Positions 32,320 through 40,691 of a DNA stretch of 64,000 bases are shown piece by piece (positions within the stretch are counted from its first letter, which is position 1; every line of letters starts with the position of its first letter). The notes below the pieces were generated by a model, which did not search any database, had not been told where the DNA came from, and saw only the letters and a list, made by a program, of their open reading frames with translations. Source of the stretch: an uncultured Celeribacter sp. (GTDB lineage: Bacteria > Pseudomonadota > Alphaproteobacteria > Rhodobacterales > Rhodobacteraceae); the NCBI RefSeq assembly GCF_963676475.1, contig NZ_OY781106.1:310001-374000 (forward strand). The letters run 5' to 3'. The position numbers and the translations under genes are program-made.

Positions 32320-34290
32320 ATGCTTGTAGAACTCGGACATTTCGCTCTGGTCATGGCCTTTATCGTGGCCATCGCCCAAACCGTTTTGCCGCTTTGGGGC
32401 GCGCAGACCCGAAACCGCGCGCTGATGGCCGTGGGGGAACCGGCGGCGATGATCCAGCTCGTGCTGATCGCCTTTTCCTTTGGCGCGCTGACCTATGCCT
32501 TCGTGACCTCGGATTTTTCCCTGAAGGTCGTGGTCGAGAATTCTCATACCCTCAAACCGATGCTCTACAAAGTCTCCGGCGTCTGGGGTAACCATGAGGG
32601 CTCGATGCTCTTGTGGGTCTTGATCCTGGCGCTTTTCGGGGGGGCTGCGGCGCTTTTCGGGCATAATATTCCGGCCACGCTCCGCGCCCGTGTGATCGGT
32701 GTTCAGGGCTCCATCGGGGTGGCCTTTCTGGCTTTCATCCTCTTCACATCTAACCCGTTTTTACGCCTCGCCGTGCCGCCGATGAACGGTCAGGACCTCA
32801 ACCCGCTGCTGCAAGACCCCGGCCTCGCCTTCCACCCGCCGTTTCTCTATCTCGGCTATGTCGGCCTCTCGATGACCTTCTCCTTTGCCGTCGCCGCCCT
32901 GCTTGAGGGCCGTGTCGACGCCGCCTGGGGCCGTTGGGTGCGGCCCTGGACCTTGGCCGCTTGGGTCTTCCTGACCATCGGCATCGGGCTCGGCTCCTGG
33001 TGGGCCTATTACGAGTTGGGCTGGGGCGGCTTCTGGTTCTGGGACCCGGTGGAAAATGCCTCCTTCATGCCCTGGCTCTTCGCTGCTGCCCTTTTGCACT
33101 CCGCCATCGTGGTCGAAAAACGCGAGACGCTCAAAAGCTGGACCATCCTCTTGGCAATCATGGCTTTCGGCTTCTCGCTCATTGGCACCTTCCTCGTGCG
33201 CTCAGGCGTGATCACCTCCGTCCATGCCTTCGCCAACGACCCGGAACGCGGCGTCTTCATCCTTTTGATCCTCGCCATCTTCATGGGCGGCGCTTTGACG
33301 CTCTTCTCCTTCCGCGCCAGCGTGATGCAGGCCAAGGGCGTCTTTTCCCTCGTCTCCCGCGAAAGCGCCTTGGTGATCAACAACATCCTTTTGGCGGTGT
33401 CGTCTCTCGTGGTCTTCATCGGCACCATCTGGCCGCTGGTGGCCGAAGCCTTTTGGGAGCGGAAACTCTCCGTCGGCCCGCCATTCTTCGACGCCGCTTT
33501 CACGCCCTTCTTCGTGGTGCTGGCGGTGCTCTTGCCGATTGGCGCGATCCTGCCGTGGAAGCGCGCGAAACTGGGGGCGACCGTCAAAAAACTCGTCCCC
33601 TCGATCATCCTCGCCGTTGCGGTCATGGGTCTCGTTTGGGCGATGCAAACCGGCAAATCGCTTTTGGGTCCCATCGGCCTCGCCCTTGGCACATGGCTTG
33701 TGGCGGGCGCCGTACAGGATATCCTTTTGCGCACTGGCAAGACCATAAACCTCGCCCGTCTCACCCGTCTGCCGCGCGCCGATTGGGGGCGACTTCTGGC
33801 CCATGGCGGTCTTGGCATCACCATGGCCGGCATCGCGGGCCTCACCGCCTGGACCGTCGAAGACATCCGCGTCGTGCAGGTCGGCGAGACCTTCGAGGTG
33901 GCGGGCTATACCATCGCGCTCGAGAATGTCGAACGCGCCCAAGGCCCGAACTACATCACCACAATGGCGACCATGGGCGTGTTCGAGGGCGACAAGAAGG
34001 TCGCCACGCTCCACCCCGAAAAACGCTCCTACCCGGTGGCGCAAATGCCGACCACCGAGGCCGGGATCGACAATGGTTTCCTGCGCGACGTCTACCTCGT
34101 GATCGGCGATGTGCAATCGAACGGCGGCTGGGCGGTGCGCACCTATATAAAACCGCTGGCGAACTGGATCTGGGGCGGCACGATCATCATGGCCATCGGC
34201 GGCTTCCTGTCACTCACCGACCGCCGCTACCGTGTCGCGGCCGGCGCCCGCAAAGCGCGAACCGAACCGAAAGGAGTGCCGGCAGAATGA
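32320..34290 (+). CDS. ccmF: Cytochrome c heme lyase subunit CcmF
   Basis: 656 residues, about 14 membrane helices, with the tryptophan-rich WWD motif WGGFWFWDPVENASF and the conserved HEGSMLLW histidine region. It attaches heme from CcmE to apocytochromes with CcmH. The ATG at 32320 follows AACAGGGGAGG and is where CcmF homology begins; the frame is open further upstream only by chance. It overlaps ccmH by 4 bases. Confidence 0.95.
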   Translation: MLVELGHFALVMAFIVAIAQTVLPLWGAQTRNRALMAVGEPAAMIQLVLIAFSFGALTYAFVTSDFSLKVVVENSHTLKPMLYKVSGVWGNHEGSMLLWVLILALFGGAAALFGHNIPATLRARVIGVQGSIGVAFLAFILFTSNPFLRLAVPPMNGQDLNPLLQDPGLAFHPPFLYLGYVGLSMTFSFAVAALLEGRVDAAWGRWVRPWTLAAWVFLTIGIGLGSWWAYYELGWGGFWFWDPVENASFMPWLFAAALLHSAIVVEKRETLKSWTILLAIMAFGFSLIGTFLVRSGVITSVHAFANDPERGVFILLILAIFMGGALTLFSFRASVMQAKGVFSLVSRESALVINNILLAVSSLVVFIGTIWPLVAEAFWERKLSVGPPFFDAAFTPFFVVLAVLLPIGAILPWKRAKLGATVKKLVPSIILAVAVMGLVWAMQTGKSLLGPIGLALGTWLVAGAVQDILLRTGKTINLARLTRLPRADWGRLLAHGGLGITMAGIAGLTAWTVEDIRVVQVGETFEVAGYTIALENVERAQGPNYITTMATMGVFEGDKKVATLHPEKRSYPVAQMPTTEAGIDNGFLRDVYLVIGDVQSNGGWAVRTYIKPLANWIWGGTIIMAIGGFLSLTDRRYRVAAGARKARTEPKGVPAE

Positions 34291-34736
34291 AATACCTGCT
34301 CCTTGTCTTCGCCCTTCTGACCGCAACGCCCGCCTTGGCGGTGCAACCCGACGAAGTCCTTCCGGACCCGGTGATGGAATCCCGCGCGCGTGACATTTCT
34401 CAGGGCCTGCGCTGCCTCGTGTGCCGCAATGAAAACATCGACGAATCCAACGCCACACTCGCCAAGGACCTGCGTCTTCTGGTGCGCGAACGCCTTGTGG
34501 CGGGGGACACGAACGACGAGGTGGTGGACTATGTGGTCGACCGCTACGGCGAATTCGTCCTGCTGAAACCAACCCTCACCGGCGCCAACAAACTCCTGTG
34601 GATCGCCGGGCCGGTCATGCTGATCCTAGCGCTGATCATCGGCCTCACCTTCATCCGACGCCGTGGCAAGGAACCCGAGGTCGCCGATCTGACCGAGGAC
34701 GAAGAGGCCCGCCTCGCGCGTCTGATAAACGACTAG
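34287..34736 (+). CDS. ccmH: Cytochrome c maturation protein CcmH (CcmL)
   Basis: 149 residues: Sec signal peptide (1-18), the redox pair in LRCLVCRN, then a C-terminal membrane helix (about 103-124). It reduces apocytochrome CxxCH cysteines for heme attachment. It is the short CcmH form; the TPR part (CcmI) would be a separate gene and is not seen here. Its ATG overlaps the ccmF stop as ATGA. Confidence 0.94.
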   Translation: MKYLLLVFALLTATPALAVQPDEVLPDPVMESRARDISQGLRCLVCRNENIDESNATLAKDLRLLVRERLVAGDTNDEVVDYVVDRYGEFVLLKPTLTGANKLLWIAGPVMLILALIIGLTFIRRRGKEPEVADLTEDEEARLARLIND

Positions 34737-34737
34737 C

Positions 34738-34800
34738 GTTTCCTTTGCTGCCAAAAATACTCACGAAACCCCGCCGCTGGACAGACCTCGGCGGGTTTTC
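34738..34800 (+). terminator. ccmH terminator preceded by the TGCCAAAAATACTC motif
   Basis: GTTTCCTTTGCTGCCAAAAA and TACTC (34738-34762) precede a GC-rich stem AACCCCGCCG/CGGCGGGTT (34767-34797, one bulge) and TTTTC. The same motif precedes the gltA terminator and occurs near the dctM/trpD terminators. Confidence 0.7.
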
Positions 34801-34959
34801 TATATCTGGCGCAACGGTCCACAGTTCACCGAGTCGCTGCCAGCCTTCGGGCTATGCTGAACCTGCTTCGATCTCTCACCATCCGGTAATCCCGCGCGTC
34901 ACCCGCGTGGCAAGGGCAGCTCCCCGCAAGACAATAGACGCGATCAACGGAGAAAACCG

Positions 34960-35529
34960 ATGACTCGTGAGTGTATTTCCCTCACCCTTCCCGATGTGTC
35001 CGCCTTTGCGCGGGCATTGAAATCCGAATTTGGCGACGAGGGTGCTGAGGCCCCCGGTCACCAAAGCCTCTTGAACGCCATCGCGCGCGCCGGCGGCTAT
35101 CGCAATTTTCAGCACCTCAAAGCCACCCAGACCGGCGCGGGTCCCGTGACGCCCGCCGAAGGCCGCGCCGTCACGCGGGCCTTGGCGCGCTTCGATGAGG
35201 CGGGTCTCATGACCTCATGGTCGACCAAGCGCAAGGTACGCCAGCATTGCCTCTGGGCGCTCTGGGCGCAGGTGCCGTCACGCCGGGAGTTCACCGAACG
35301 TGAAATCTCGGCGCTCTTCGACAGCATGACCGCTTTTCGCGACCCGGCGCAAATCCGGCGGTCTCTGATCGAGGACGGATTGCTTGAACGCAATCTCGAC
35401 GGCTCCATCTACCGCCGTCTTGAGGCCGAGCCGGACGAGACCGCCAAGGCCGTGATCCGCGCTGTCAAACGTCGTCGCGACGCGAACCCGGAGGTGCCGG
35501 ACCGCGCCTCTGCCGTCTTGGGGCTCTAA
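34960..35529 (+). CDS. DUF2087-domain protein
   Basis: 189 residues. The N-terminal part (1-70, LPDVSAFARALKSEFGDEGA ... HQSLLNAIARAGGYRNFQHL) is a helical glyoxalase-related module; the C-terminal part (about 105-165) has the DUF2087 pattern FTEREISALFDSMTAFRDPAQIRRSLIEDG, a winged-helix-like segment. Function is unknown, DNA binding is possible. No co-directional neighbour within 90 bases. Confidence 0.7.
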   Translation: MTRECISLTLPDVSAFARALKSEFGDEGAEAPGHQSLLNAIARAGGYRNFQHLKATQTGAGPVTPAEGRAVTRALARFDEAGLMTSWSTKRKVRQHCLWALWAQVPSRREFTEREISALFDSMTAFRDPAQIRRSLIEDGLLERNLDGSIYRRLEAEPDETAKAVIRAVKRRRDANPEVPDRASAVLGL

Positions 35530-35636
35530 CTCGACAGACAAATTCCCGCCGTGACGGGGCGTCTCTCTTCCTTTCTGCGCGGGGCTCCTTATCTTGTGCT
35601 TAGCCGCGACTTCTGCGGGACATGGGAGAGAGACGC

Positions 35637-36413
35637 ATGCATTACGAGACCATCCGCTTTGAGCAAACCCATGACGTCGCCGTGGTGACGCTCAATCGCC
35701 CGGAGGTGATGAATGCGCTCAACACCCAGATGCGGGCCGAGATCACCCATGCGGTGCGCGATGCGTCGAAATCCGCCCGCGTGATCGTTCTGACGGGCGA
35801 GGGCCGCGCCTTTTGTTCGGGGCAGGATTTGGGCGACGGCGTCGATGCCGCGACCGCCGATCTCGAACGCACGCTGCGCGATGAATACGAACCCATGGTC
35901 CACGCGATCCACGACAGCCCGGTGCCCACCATCGCTGCCGTCAATGGCACGGCGGCAGGCGCAGGGGCCTCTCTGGCGCTGTCTTGCGACGTGGTGATCG
36001 CCACGCACTCCGCCGTCTTTCTTCAGGCCTTTTCCCGCATCGGTCTCATTCCCGACGCGGGCGGCACCTATATGTTGCCGCGTCTCGTCGGGCTGGCCCG
36101 CGCCATGGGCGCCTCGCTCTTCGCCGATGAAATCAGCGCTGCGCAGGCCGCCCAGTGGGGCATGATCTATGAGGCCGTCGAGGATGCCGATTTCGAGGCC
36201 CATTGGCGGGCGCGGGCAGGCTATCTGGCCAAAGGCCCGACGGTCTCTTATCGCCATCTCAAAGAGGCCATGCACGCCTCCTATGACAACTCGCTCAAAG
36301 ATCAACTGGCGTTGGAGGCCAAGCTGCAAAACCGTTGCGGCCAGACCCGCGATTTCAAAGAAGGCGTCATGGCCTTTCTCGAAAAGCGCAAGCCTCACTA
36401 CGAGGGTCGTTAA
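35637..36413 (+). CDS. Enoyl-CoA hydratase/isomerase family protein (PaaG-like)
   Basis: 258 residues, crotonase fold. Oxyanion-hole glycines lie in the segments GRAFCSGQDLGDG and NGTAAGAGASLALSCD, and a DAGGTYMLPRLVG segment is present. Its pattern is closest to PaaG (ring-opening isomerase of phenylacetate degradation), but no other paa genes are nearby, so a general acyl-CoA role is equally possible. The ATG at 35637 follows GGGAGAGAG. Its stop overlaps the convergent MarR gene by 4 bases. Confidence 0.82.
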   Translation: MHYETIRFEQTHDVAVVTLNRPEVMNALNTQMRAEITHAVRDASKSARVIVLTGEGRAFCSGQDLGDGVDAATADLERTLRDEYEPMVHAIHDSPVPTIAAVNGTAAGAGASLALSCDVVIATHSAVFLQAFSRIGLIPDAGGTYMLPRLVGLARAMGASLFADEISAAQAAQWGMIYEAVEDADFEAHWRARAGYLAKGPTVSYRHLKEAMHASYDNSLKDQLALEAKLQNRCGQTRDFKEGVMAFLEKRKPHYEGR

Positions 36414-36850
36414 GCCTCTGAGAGATTCGCGATCACCTGTGCCGTCAGCGTGGTGAACTCCGCGCGCTGCTGATCGCTCATGCCTCGGGTCGCCAGATCG
36501 TTGACCTCCGAGGCCGCCCGGATCGCGGGCTCTCTGAGACCCCGCGCGCGTTCCGTCAACCAGACGGTCTGCACCCGCGCGTCTGCCTCATGGGCGCGCC
36601 GGACCACCAAACCGTCGCGCTCCATTCGCGACAGCGTATTGGCCATGGTCGCCTGTTCGACGCCCAGCTCCTGAACCAGCTCGCGCTGCGTCTGTCCTTC
36701 TTTCTCCCAAAGCGCCAGCATCACCGGGAAGGTCCCCGTGGAGAGGCCCAGCGGTTTGATCCGATCCTGAATGGCGCGGATAAAGAGGCGTGCCATATGG
36801 TTCACCTGATAACCTTCGGAGTGCTTGCGGGAGAAATTAGTCTCTGTCAT
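36410..36850 (-). CDS. MarR-family regulator
   Basis: 146 residues with the MarR winged helix (QRELVQELGVEQATMANTLSRMERDGLVVRR). Divergent from a membrane-protein gene, with two matching palindromes between them. It is likely to repress that gene and itself in response to a small hydrophobic or phenolic ligand; the ligand is unknown. Confidence 0.9.
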   Translation of the reverse strand: MTETNFSRKHSEGYQVNHMARLFIRAIQDRIKPLGLSTGTFPVMLALWEKEGQTQRELVQELGVEQATMANTLSRMERDGLVVRRAHEADARVQTVWLTERARGLREPAIRAASEVNDLATRGMSDQQRAEFTTLTAQVIANLSEA

Positions 36851-36869
36851 GTGACTTGTTTTTCACAAC

Positions 36870-36903
36870 ATAGCTTGCTATGCAAATATATATAGCAAGC
36901 TAT
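36870..36903. promoter_or_regulatory. Paired MarR operator ATAGC-NN-GCTAT
   Basis: ATAGCTTGCTAT (36870-36881) and ATAGCAAGCTAT (36892-36903) are exact reverse complements of each other, and each is nearly a palindrome. Centres are 22 bases apart, two helical turns. They lie directly upstream of both divergent genes, and an AT-rich -10-like TATATA lies between them. Confidence 0.7.
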
Positions 36904-36920
36904 CTAAGTGGAGACTCACC

Positions 36921-37364
36921 ATGCTGCCCAAAATTCACGCCGCCTTCGGAGCGGCCGCCCTTCTGATCATCGCCACCTTCTGGACCGCCACGGTCACCAC
37001 CATCGTCATCGGCGATAAATACCTGATCGCCATGGCAAAACTCGGCATTGCCTGGGGCCTCTTGGCGCTTATTCCGATGCTGATCCTGACCGGGGTATCC
37101 GGCAACCGGCTCGGCCAAAACATGCGCGGGCCTCTGATCGGCGCCAAACAAAAGCGCATGAAGATCATCGCCTTCAACGGCATCGTCTTCCTCGTGCCGT
37201 CCGCGCTCATCCTCTTGCCTTTGGCGATGCAAGGGCAGGGCGGGCTCCTCTATTGGACTATCCAGACGCTCGAACTTTTGGCCGGAGCCACCAATATCAC
37301 GCTGCTGGGCCTCAATATGCGGGACGGGCTGCGCCTCTCGCGCCGTCGCGCCGCTACGGCCTAA
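36921..37364 (+). CDS. Four-helix membrane protein under MarR control
   Basis: 147 residues with helices near 5-30, 38-60, 83-103 and 108-128; the N terminus is MLPKIHAAFGAAALLIIATF. No domain recognised. Start has AAGTGGAG upstream. Its stop codon TAA is the first three bases of the 115-bp repeat, so insertion of that element may have replaced the original 3' end. Confidence 0.7.
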   Translation: MLPKIHAAFGAAALLIIATFWTATVTTIVIGDKYLIAMAKLGIAWGLLALIPMLILTGVSGNRLGQNMRGPLIGAKQKRMKIIAFNGIVFLVPSALILLPLAMQGQGGLLYWTIQTLELLAGATNITLLGLNMRDGLRLSRRRAATA

Positions 37365-37476
37365 AGCGTTTTTCGTTTAATCTGAATCAGATTGAGCGAA
37401 AAACGTTGCGACACTGAATTGATCTTGCTGCGTTTTTCAAAAATTGAGTGCCTCAAGTTTTTTGAAAAACGCTTTA
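37362..37476 (-). repeat. 115-bp double-hairpin element, copy 2 (inverted)
   Basis: Reverse complement of the element at 47689 and, apart from its left-hairpin interior, of copy 1. Same length and same TAAAGCG/CGCTTTA ends. Its first three bases supply the stop codon of the upstream membrane protein gene. It lies between that gene and the gltA terminator. Confidence 0.93.
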
Positions 37477-37480
37477 ATCC

Positions 37481-37537
37481 GTTTCCTTTGTTGCCAAAAA
37501 TACTCAAAGAAAAACCCGCCTCGAAAGAGGCGGGTTT
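37481..37537 (-). terminator. gltA terminator beside the TTGCCAAAAATACTC motif
   Basis: Stem AAACCCGCCTC (37512-37522)/GAGGCGGGTTT (37527-37537) with a GAAA loop, 27 bases past the gltA stop on the minus strand, followed by TTTCTTTG. The motif CTTTGTTGCCAAAAATACTC (37486-37505) lies on its far side. Confidence 0.85.
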
Positions 37538-37564
37538 CGCATTTTCTAAAAGATCGAGAACGAC

Positions 37565-38860
37565 TTAGCGGTCTTCGACATTCACATAGGGGCGTTCGGT
37601 CGCGCCGGTGTAAAGCTGACGCGGACGGCCGATTTTCATGCCCGGATCTTCGATCTGCTCTTTCCACTGGGAAATCCAGCCGACGGTGCGCGACAGCGCA
37701 AAGATCGGGGTGAACATCGCGGTCGGGAAGCCCATGGCCTCCAGAATGATGCCGGAATAGAAGTCGACGTTCGGGAAGAGTTTCTTCTCCGCGAAATACG
37801 GATCGGCCAGAGCGGCTTTTTCAAGCTCTTTGGCGACCTGAAGCGTCGGGTTGTTTTCCACGCCCAGAAGTTCGAGCACCTCGTCGGCGGACTGTTTCAT
37901 CACGGTCGCGCGCGGGTCGAAGTTCTTGTAAACACGGTGACCGAAGCCCATCAGGCGGAACGGATCGTTCTTGTCTTTCGCACGCGCAATGAATTCCGGG
38001 ATGCGATCCACAGAACCGATTTCGCGCAGCATTTCGAGACAGGCCTGGTTTGCACCACCGTGTGCAGGACCCCAGAGACAGGCGATACCAGCGGCGATAC
38101 AGGCGAACGGGTTCGCACCCGAGGAAGACGCGAGACGCACCGTGGAAGTGGAGGCGTTCTGCTCGTGGTCGGCGTGGAGCGTAAAGATACGGTCCATGGC
38201 GCGCGACAGGATCGGGTTCACCTCATAGGTTTCTGCCGGGACAGAGAAACACATGTTCAAAAAGTTCGACGCGTAATCGAGATCGTTGCGCGGATACACG
38301 AACGGCTGGCCGATGGTGTATTTATAGGCCATCGCGGCAATCGTCGGCATTTTCGCGATCAGGCGAATGGTCGCCACTTCGCGCTGATGCGCGTCCGAAA
38401 TGTCGATGGAATCGTGGTAGAAGGCGGACATGGCGCCAACCACACCGACCATGATCGCCATCGGGTGGGCGTCACGACGGAAACCGGTGAAGAATTTGAG
38501 CATCTGCTCGTGCACCATCGTGTGATGGGTCACGGTGTTCTCGAATTTCTCCATTTGCGCGGCGGTCGGCAGTTCCCCATAGAGCAGCAGGAAGCAAACT
38601 TCGAGGAAATGCGATTTCTCGGCCAGATCGCCGATGGTGTAACCACGGTGCAACAGCACGCCTTCGCCGCCGTCGATATAGGTGATCGCACTTTCACAAG
38701 CCGCTGTCGAGGTAAAGCCCGGATCGTAGGTGAACACGTTCGCCTGGCCATAAAGTTTACGGATATCAAGAACATCCGGGCCCGCAGTCGGGGAGTAAAC
38801 GGGAAGATCGTAGGTCTGTCCGTCAAGCGAAAGGGTCGCGGTTTTCTGAGTGTCTGCCAT
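37565..38860 (-). CDS. gltA: Citrate synthase
   Basis: 431 residues, type I citrate synthase. Visible are the HADHEQNASTSTVR and GPAHGGANQACLEML segments, with active-site histidines, and MGFGHRVYKNFDPR. Condenses acetyl-CoA and oxaloacetate. The ATG at 38860 follows AAGGAA and gives the usual N terminus; the in-frame extension to 39076 has no homology. Confidence 0.96.
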   Translation of the reverse strand: MADTQKTATLSLDGQTYDLPVYSPTAGPDVLDIRKLYGQANVFTYDPGFTSTAACESAITYIDGGEGVLLHRGYTIGDLAEKSHFLEVCFLLLYGELPTAAQMEKFENTVTHHTMVHEQMLKFFTGFRRDAHPMAIMVGVVGAMSAFYHDSIDISDAHQREVATIRLIAKMPTIAAMAYKYTIGQPFVYPRNDLDYASNFLNMCFSVPAETYEVNPILSRAMDRIFTLHADHEQNASTSTVRLASSSGANPFACIAAGIACLWGPAHGGANQACLEMLREIGSVDRIPEFIARAKDKNDPFRLMGFGHRVYKNFDPRATVMKQSADEVLELLGVENNPTLQVAKELEKAALADPYFAEKKLFPNVDFYSGIILEAMGFPTAMFTPIFALSRTVGWISQWKEQIEDPGMKIGRPRQLYTGATERPYVNVEDR

Positions 38861-39179
38861 CGTCGTTCCTTCGGTTGTCAGCGGCCTCCAGATCACGAAG
38901 ATCTCGTGAGGGGGCGCTTGTGGTCTGGCGGGCGCCCGGGCGTATCCCGGACATCCTTTGGGCTTTGGACCCGCATCTGGGTCCTGATCAGGCCGCGTAT
39001 CCGAGGGATTACGTGACGCTTTGCGTCCTCCCCTGATCGGTATAGGCCCGTCCCGAAACGCAATCGTTTCGGTCAAAAATTCTCAACCCGCGCCGCTTAG
39101 GGCGCACCGGCTCGAACATCTGCGCGTGGCCGGTCTCAGTACAATCGCTTTGGCACAGCCGCGCGTGCGACCTCAGCCG
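38861..39179. other. Upstream region of gltA and 3' flank of gltX
   Basis: 319 bases without a gene. It holds a perfect palindrome CCGAAACG-caat-CGTTTCGG (39053-39072), a smaller inverted repeat GACGC-ttt-GCGTC (39015-39027), and CACGA-agatc-TCGTG (38893-38907) close to the gltA start. The first may be an operator overlapping the gltA promoter. No terminator with a T run is visible for gltX. Confidence 0.5.
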
Positions 39180-40610
39180 TTAATCCTGCGTCACTTGCTC
39201 CGAAATCAAAGCCCGGAAATCTTCGATCCGTGCCAGGGTTTCCTCCCGGCCAAGGACCACCATCATATCGAGGACACTGGGGGTGGCAGCGCGACCTGCG
39301 AGGGCGGATCTCAAAGGCCCGGCGACTTTCCCGAACCCAAGCTCCAGCGTCTCCATCACGCGGCCAACCGCCTCCTCCAATGCGTTGCGCTCCCAGCTAG
39401 CATTTTGCAGGTGCGGCGTCAATTCTTCCAGTATACCGTTGGATACTGAAGTCACCTGTTTTTGCGCTTTCTCATCCATGTCCACCGGACGGGAAACAAG
39501 CGCGAACCGCGCCTTTTCAATAAGTTGCGGGTAGGTTTTGGCCGATCCCTTCAGGAAGGACAGGGACTCGGAAAGGCGCGATTTTTGCTCTGGAAGCAGC
39601 GCATCAGAGTCTGAGGCCGCAAGGTACCCATCAATTTCGCTCAAGATTTCATCGTCCGTCAGAATAGCGATATGCTGACCACAGATATTCTCAAGTTTCT
39701 TGGTGTCAAATCGGGCGGGCGCCTTGTTGATTCCATCGAGATCGAACCACTCCATCGCCTGCGCGTCCGTGAAGAATTCGTCATCGCCATGGGACCAACC
39801 CAAACGTGCTAGATAGTTGCGCATGCCGGAGGCCGGATACCCCATGGCCTGATATTCCTTCACGCCGACCGCGCCGTGACGTTTCGACATTTTCTTGCCG
39901 TCGGGGCCGAAAATCAGAGGAATATGCGCGTAAACCGGCAGCGGCCAGCCCATCGCCTCGTAGATCGTCATCTGACGTGCGGCATTGGCCAGGTGGTCAT
40001 CGCCCCGGATCACATGGGTCACGCCCATATCATGGTCATCGACAACAACAGCCAGCATGTAGGTCGGTGTGCCATCCGAGCGTAACAGGATCATGTCATC
40101 GAGCTGATCGTTCTGGAACGTTACGTCACCTTGCACCTTGTCCGCCACCACGGTCGCGCCCTCGCGCGGCGCCTTGACACGGATCACATAGGGCGCGTCC
40201 GGGTAGGTCGACGGGTCCGCATCGCGCCAGGGCGAGCGATAGAGCGTGCTTTCCTTCCTGGCGCGGGCCTCTTCGCGGAAGGCTTCGATCTCGTCTTGCG
40301 TGGCAAAGCATTTGTAGGCCTTGCCGTTTGCCAACATCTCACGGGCCACCTCGGCGTGGCGCTCGGCGCGCTCAAATTGGCTTACCGCCTCGCCGTCGTA
40401 ATCGAGCCCAAGCCAAGCCATCCCGTCGAGAATTCCCTGCGTTGCCTCGGGCGTCGAGCGCGCGCGGTCGGTGTCTTCGATCCGCAAAAGGAACTTGCCG
40501 CCGCGACCGCGGGCGTAGAGCCAGGAGAACAGCGCCGTGCGGGCGGTGCCGATATGCATGTCGCCGGTGGGCGAGGGGGCGATGCGGGTGACGACGGGAG
40601 TTTCAGACAT
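39180..40610 (-). CDS. gltX: Glutamyl-tRNA synthetase
   Basis: 476 residues, class I synthetase. HIGH-type motif in APSPTGDMHIGTARTALF and the KMSKR loop KKMSKRHGAVG. The start at 40610 matches the family N terminus; the in-frame extension to 40748 does not. It lacks a strong ribosome binding site. Read in the same direction as gltA but 319 bases away. Confidence 0.95.
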   Translation of the reverse strand: MSETPVVTRIAPSPTGDMHIGTARTALFSWLYARGRGGKFLLRIEDTDRARSTPEATQGILDGMAWLGLDYDGEAVSQFERAERHAEVAREMLANGKAYKCFATQDEIEAFREEARARKESTLYRSPWRDADPSTYPDAPYVIRVKAPREGATVVADKVQGDVTFQNDQLDDMILLRSDGTPTYMLAVVVDDHDMGVTHVIRGDDHLANAARQMTIYEAMGWPLPVYAHIPLIFGPDGKKMSKRHGAVGVKEYQAMGYPASGMRNYLARLGWSHGDDEFFTDAQAMEWFDLDGINKAPARFDTKKLENICGQHIAILTDDEILSEIDGYLAASDSDALLPEQKSRLSESLSFLKGSAKTYPQLIEKARFALVSRPVDMDEKAQKQVTSVSNGILEELTPHLQNASWERNALEEAVGRVMETLELGFGKVAGPLRSALAGRAATPSVLDMMVVLGREETLARIEDFRALISEQVTQD

Positions 40611-40691
40611 GGGGAAATTAACCCTTTGGTAACCATGTTGGCAGATGATTTTCGTCACCGGGCATAAGCGAAGGCGGAAGGGGAAACAAGG

